A stretch of DNA of 10,459 bases, taken from assembly GCA_903834675.1 (NCBI GenBank), contig CAILKC010000245.1, positions 1-10,459 on the forward strand, written 5' to 3'. Position numbers and translations under genes: made by a program. Positions 7,346 through 10,459 of the stretch are shown here, one piece after another; within the stretch, counting starts at the first letter, position 1; each line of letters starts with the position of its first letter. The notes under the pieces were generated by a model, which saw only the letters and a program-made list of their open reading frames with translations, ran no database searches and had not been told where the DNA came from. Origin of the DNA: an uncultured Victivallales bacterium (GTDB taxonomy: Bacteria > Verrucomicrobiota > Lentisphaeria > Oligosphaerales > JAFGRS01).

Positions 7346-7363
7346 GGCAGCGGTCACGCCGCC
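7346..7363. terminator. Weak hairpin between convergent genes
   Basis: GGCAGCG at 7346-7352 and CGCCGCC at 7357-7363 can form a seven-pair stem with one mismatch and a GTCA loop. It begins at the first base after the stop codon at 7345. No T-run follows on either strand, so it could only be a poor intrinsic terminator; the 33-bp gap otherwise holds nothing. Confidence 0.2.
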
Positions 7364-7378
7364 CCACAAACGGCTACG

Positions 7379-9115
7379 CTAACGGCCGCGCTGGAGTAGC
7401 GCCGCGGGTGCCGGGCCCGGCCGGACCTCGATCAGGGAGTCCGCGGCTGCGTCGACCGTCTGCTCAGTGCCGTTCGGCCAGCGTAGGGTCAGCGGCACCG
7501 GCCTGCTCCACTCTCCGAGACCGAAGTGCAGCACCGGGTCATCCTGCTGGCCGTAGGTGCTGGTGCCAGCCGTGACCAGCCGGGTCAGCGTCATGGCGCC
7601 CAGCCGGGCCCGTACCAGCGTGCCCAGCACCGTCTGCCGGTCCGGCCCAGGGCGCACCCGAACCCGCAGCCAGTGCCTTGGCGGCGCCGCGGCTGCGGGC
7701 CAGCCCGCGTTGCGATACAGCCGCAATGACGGCGGCGCGCCGACGGCGGCCCGGCCGGCGGTGACCACATCCAGGCGACCGTCGCCGTCCACATCGGCCA
7801 GGGCGCCGGCGTAGGTATCCAGACGCATGATCCCCGCTTGGCGAGCGTGATCCTCGAAACGCTCACCCTGGGCATTCAGAAAGAGCTTGGAACGGGCGTA
7901 CTCCAGGTTGTAGACCTGCGGGACAAACACATCCGTCCAGCCGTCGTTGTTCACATCCCCGGCCACGCAACCAGCCCACAGTTCGTCCCCCTTGAACCGC
8001 GCCGGGCCGCCGATCGGCAGCGTGGGCACGCCTAGCACCTCGCGCCAATCCTCAAAACCCGCCACCGTGCGCCGGTAGATGGCGGAGTCGTCGCAGATGT
8101 AGCCCCGGACGTCATAGCCCATGGAGGTGTTGCCGCTCGGGCCGACGTACTTGTGCGCCAGGTTGGCGGTGAACAGGTCCAGGCGGCCATCGTTGTCGAA
8201 ATCGAGCCAGCAGGCGCCGATGCTATGGCCGTAGGCGGGGCCGTAGCTGCGGCGGGCGATCGGGTCGTAGTACTTGTCTGGTTGCTTCCGGCCCGCCACG
8301 CCGAAGCGTTCCGCCACGTCCTCGAAGCGGCCGTCGCCGCGGTTTCGCCAGAGCAGATTGGGTTGGAGCCGGTAATTGGCCACGAAGATGTCCTGACGGC
8401 CATCGCCGTCGACGTCGCCAAAGAGTACAGCGCGACCGTAGGTCTTGCGGGCGATCCCGGCGGCGACCCCGATCTCCGTGAAGCGCTCACCGCCGCGGTT
8501 CCGCCAGAGTTGATGCGGGTAATAGACCGCCTGGCCGTCATTCCAGTCCTCGACCATACCGATGTAGAGATCGGCAAAGCCGTCGCCGTCGATGTCGCCG
8601 GCGCCCAGAGTGAGAGCCTTTGGGTGGGGCGCATAGCCGGCGGGCGCGGCGCTCTCCACGAAGGTCCCAGCGCCGCGGTTTCGCCAGAGTTGGCCGGTCG
8701 TGCTGACGATGTCGGTCAAGCCGTCGTTGTCGAGGTCGAGGCAGAGGGCCGGGCCACGCCGGGCGTTCTGCAGACCGGCCGCGGCGGTGCTCTCCTCGAA
8801 GCGGATGCTCCCGTTCTCGGTCACGTTGCGGTAGAGCCGGTGGCCGTTCACCAGCAGATCGGGGCGAGCGTCCCCGTCGGCGTCGAACCAGTTGACATAG
8901 TGCGCGTCCACCCCGCCGAGGCCTGCCGCCTCGGTCAGGTCGGCGAAGCTCGGTACGATGAGCACATACGGCGCGGCGGCGACCGGCTCCGGCGGCGGCT
9001 CCGGCGCCGGAGTCGCCGCCACGGGCGGCCGCGGACCGCGCAGGCAGCCCGCCGCGGCGACCACGGCCAGGGCGAGGCCAGAGACCAGGCAAAGCAGGGC
9101 GCGAAGGCCTGACAT
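7379..9115 (-). CDS. CRTAC1-like lipoprotein with VCBS/FG-GAP repeats and ASPIC/UnbV domain
   Basis: A 578-residue exported lipoprotein. The signal peptide ends in a lipobox, AAGC, with C24 as the lipidated residue, followed by a Pro/Ala-rich linker (25-50). Seven calcium-loop motifs of the D-x-D-x-D-G type start at about D78, D127, D174, D224, D305, D387 and D441. They recur with FxD, LWRNRG and DIF/DLF strands, which is the FG-GAP/VCBS beta-propeller pattern. The C-terminal ASPIC/UnbV domain (about 480-564) shows HFGLGEWSRPVPLTLRWPNG. The family is common in Planctomycetota and similar phyla and is thought to act in extracellular binding or adhesion; no enzymatic role is established. The ATG at 9115 has AGGAG six bases upstream. 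Its first base is the last base of the upstream glycosyltransferase stop codon (TGATG), so translation of the two is probably coupled. First loop D78-A-D80-G-D82-A departs slightly from consensus. Confidence 0.92.
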   Translation of the reverse strand: MSGLRALLCLVSGLALAVVAAAGCLRGPRPPVAATPAPEPPPEPVAAAPYVLIVPSFADLTEAAGLGGVDAHYVNWFDADGDARPDLLVNGHRLYRNVTENGSIRFEESTAAAGLQNARRGPALCLDLDNDGLTDIVSTTGQLWRNRGAGTFVESAAPAGYAPHPKALTLGAGDIDGDGFADLYIGMVEDWNDGQAVYYPHQLWRNRGGERFTEIGVAAGIARKTYGRAVLFGDVDGDGRQDIFVANYRLQPNLLWRNRGDGRFEDVAERFGVAGRKQPDKYYDPIARRSYGPAYGHSIGACWLDFDNDGRLDLFTANLAHKYVGPSGNTSMGYDVRGYICDDSAIYRRTVAGFEDWREVLGVPTLPIGGPARFKGDELWAGCVAGDVNNDGWTDVFVPQVYNLEYARSKLFLNAQGERFEDHARQAGIMRLDTYAGALADVDGDGRLDVVTAGRAAVGAPPSLRLYRNAGWPAAAAPPRHWLRVRVRPGPDRQTVLGTLVRARLGAMTLTRLVTAGTSTYGQQDDPVLHFGLGEWSRPVPLTLRWPNGTEQTVDAAADSLIEVRPGPAPAALLQRGR

Positions 9116-10248
9116 CAGCGGCTCCTCTCGAGGGTGGCGCGGTACAGGTCGCAGACTTGGTCCAGCAGCGCAGTTCGGTCGTAGCGCGAGGCCCAGGCCC
9201 GAGCTTCTGAGGCTGCCCCGGCACGCCGGGCCTCATCCAGCCAGCCCCGGAGACCCGCCGCCAGGGCCGCCGCCGTCGCGTCGGTCAAGGTCGCGGCCGG
9301 ACAGCCAGCCAGGATCTCCCCCGGGCCACCGGCGTTGGCGGCCACCACCGGCCGACCCAGAGCCAGGGCTTCGACGATCGTTCGACCGAAGGGCTCGGTC
9401 ACGGCCGCGGAGACCACGATGTCGGCCGCCGCCAGCCAGGGCAGGGCCGAAGCGGCGTCGGTGACAAAACGGACGCGCGCCGCGATCCCGAGCGTCGCGG
9501 CTAGCTCCCGTAGCCGCTGCAGGTACCTGGAGGCTGCCGGGGTACGGACACGGCCCACCACCAGCGCCCCCAATTCGGCCCCGGCGCGGCCCTGGGCCAC
9601 TGCCTCCAGGAACACGTCATGGCGCTTCCAGGGCTCGAGATCGGCCACCAGGGCGGCCCAGACACGCACCCCCGGCAGCGCCAGCCCCGCGGCGGCGGGT
9701 GTCGCGGCGAGCCGTTCGAGGTCGAAGCCATTCGGGATCACGTGCAGGCGTTCCGCCGGCACTCGCTCACGCCACTTCGCTGCCACGCAATGAGAGATGG
9801 CCAGGATGGGTTGAGCCCGGCGCGCCAGCCAACTGAGCGCCAGCCGCGGCGCCCGCAGGTCACGGTCATGCAGGACCACCGGGGCCGCCGCCCAGACTCC
9901 CCCTGGCAACAGTAGGCCGCTGCGCAGGCCATTGGCGTGGATGAGTGCGGGGGTCGCCTCGGCGATGGCACGGCGGATGACTCGCCCGGCGGCCAGGCGC
10001 TCCAGCCCCAGACGGACCGCCCCCAGAGGCGAGGCAGGCCAGTGCGAAGTCCGCACCTCGTAAACGCGCCAACCCCCGCGCCGACAGCGCTCCAGAAGCC
10101 CATGCTCACTCCGGTCGGCGCCGACCAGCAGCGGCTCCCAGCCACGCTCGGCGGCGCCTTCCATCAGCGTGAACAGACTCTCCTGCGCCCCGCCAGTGAA
10201 GGGAGCACAGTCCACGTAGAGAATGCGTTGCGGCGATAGGGGTGCCAT
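9115..10248 (-). CDS. Glycosyltransferase family 4-type (GT-B fold)
   Basis: A 377-residue cytoplasmic transferase that would move a sugar from a nucleotide-sugar donor to an acceptor in surface polysaccharide or glycoconjugate synthesis. It starts with the Rossmann strand RILYVDCAPFTGGAQ (8-22; the GGAQ loop is typical of GT-B). It continues with LHDRD at 126-130 and IPNGFD at 171-176, and has EPWKRHD at 205-211 where relatives carry the donor-phosphate Lys/Arg. The donor-site motif EPFGRTIVE has the two Glu of the E-x7-E signature (E285, E293), followed by LGRPVVAANAGGPGEI. Length is normal. The ATG at 10248 is chosen because the family begins at this strand and a promoter-like pair lies just upstream; no clear RBS precedes it. 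Longer in-frame starts at 10293 and 10392 would translate promoter or repeat DNA. Its stop overlaps the lipoprotein start. Donor and acceptor are unknown. Confidence 0.9.
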   Translation of the reverse strand: MAPLSPQRILYVDCAPFTGGAQESLFTLMEGAAERGWEPLLVGADRSEHGLLERCRRGGWRVYEVRTSHWPASPLGAVRLGLERLAAGRVIRRAIAEATPALIHANGLRSGLLLPGGVWAAAPVVLHDRDLRAPRLALSWLARRAQPILAISHCVAAKWRERVPAERLHVIPNGFDLERLAATPAAAGLALPGVRVWAALVADLEPWKRHDVFLEAVAQGRAGAELGALVVGRVRTPAASRYLQRLRELAATLGIAARVRFVTDAASALPWLAAADIVVSAAVTEPFGRTIVEALALGRPVVAANAGGPGEILAGCPAATLTDATAAALAAGLRGWLDEARRAGAASEARAWASRYDRTALLDQVCDLYRATLERSR

Positions 10249-10269
10249 GGTTGGTGGTCTCGACCGCCC

Positions 10270-10299
10270 ATAGTATGGCGGTTGCGCTCCCATTGGCAA
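10270..10299 (-). promoter_or_regulatory. Candidate promoter of the glycosyltransferase-lipoprotein operon
   Basis: On the minus strand TTGCCA (10299-10294, 5 of 6 matches to TTGACA) is followed after 18 bp by TACTAT (10275-10270, 4 of 6 to TATAAT). Transcription would begin near 10263, about 15 nt before the ATG at 10248. This short leader agrees with the weak RBS and argues against the two longer start choices. Confidence 0.4.
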
Positions 10300-10338
10300 A
10301 CCCCGCGCCTGCGGCCAGGCGCCTCTCCAAGGGAATAC

Positions 10339-10459
10339 GGTGGAGATGCGGTGGGCTCCACCGCGGTCCGGTGGAGATGCGGTGGGCTCCACCGCGGTCC
10401 GGTGGAGATGCGGTGGGCTCCACCGCGGTTTGGTGGAGATGCGGTGGGCTCCACCGCCG
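10339..10459. repeat. 31-bp tandem repeat array with hairpin in each unit
   Basis: Four head-to-tail units begin at 10339, 10370, 10401 and 10432. Units one and two are identical. Unit three differs only in its last two bases (TT for CC). Unit four is cut at the window end and ends in CG where the others continue GG. Each unit starts GGTGGAGAT and contains a perfect hairpin, GCGGTGG-GCT-CCACCGC (10348-10364, 10379-10395, 10410-10426, 10441-10457). A competing pairing, CGGTGGAG with CTCCACCG, spans a longer loop. There are no variable spacers, so this is not CRISPR. The 31-bp period is not a multiple of three, so open frames through it change frame in each unit and are not genes. The array lies upstream of the glycosyltransferase promoter and may continue beyond the window. 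Confidence 0.9.

Noticed and set aside
8153..9112. Plus-strand open frame of 319 codons opposite the lipoprotein gene
   Set aside because: It is a complementary reading of the D-x-D-x-D-G repeats; the minus-strand product is unmistakably a VCBS/ASPIC protein.
10164..10454. Open frames through the right-edge repeats giving proteins that start MEPTASPP
   Set aside because: The 31-bp period shifts the frame in each unit, there is no RBS, and the frames run into the promoter and 5' end of the glycosyltransferase in the wrong phase.
10339..10459. CRISPR array
   Set aside because: The units are contiguous 31-bp direct repeats without unique spacers, and no cas-like gene is nearby.

Overview
This is a strongly GC-rich bacterial chromosome segment that carries six convincing protein genes and no RNA gene, transposase, integrase or CRISPR array. 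Shine-Dalgarno-like sites precede five of the six starts. The protein repertoire is a very large secreted multi-domain glycosidase with a thrombospondin type-3 linker, an FG-GAP/ASPIC-UnbV lipoprotein, and a sugar epimerase-like TIM barrel. It is typical of glycan-degrading free-living bacteria of the Planctomycetota, Verrucomicrobiota, Armatimonadota or Hydrogenedentes type. That taxonomic guess is inference only; no marker gene is present.

Layout, left to right. (1) Positions 1-273 are non-coding: a pyrimidine-rich 8-bp repeat array, two strong stem-loops and a possible promoter. (2) Positions 274-1074 (+) encode a 266-residue sugar-phosphate isomerase/epimerase-like TIM barrel. (3) It converges, across 33 bp, on a 1434-residue secreted glycoside hydrolase-like protein (5412-1108, -). 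(4) Positions 5413-5745 form a divergent control region. It holds a 19-bp palindromic operator candidate beside the hydrolase start and a sigma70-like promoter facing right. (5) Positions 5746-7345 (+) hold two tandem genes, both 263 codons long. They encode single-pass membrane proteins with long helical domains and look like diverged paralogues of unknown function. (6) These converge, again across 33 bp, on a leftward pair: a GT4-type glycosyltransferase (10248-9115) whose stop codon overlaps the start of a CRTAC1-like VCBS/ASPIC-UnbV lipoprotein (9115-7379). (7) At the right edge (10339-10459) lies an intergenic array of four 31-bp hairpin-forming repeats that runs to, and possibly past, the window end.

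How the genes may work together is inference. The secreted hydrolase would attack an external glycan, and the epimerase-like enzyme could act on a released sugar, although the two converge and are not one operon. The glycosyltransferase and the lipoprotein are likely translationally coupled and may contribute to the cell surface. I found no recognisable defence or mobile system. The least explained parts are the paralogous membrane pair, the fused architecture of the hydrolase, the operator candidate and the 31-bp repeat array.
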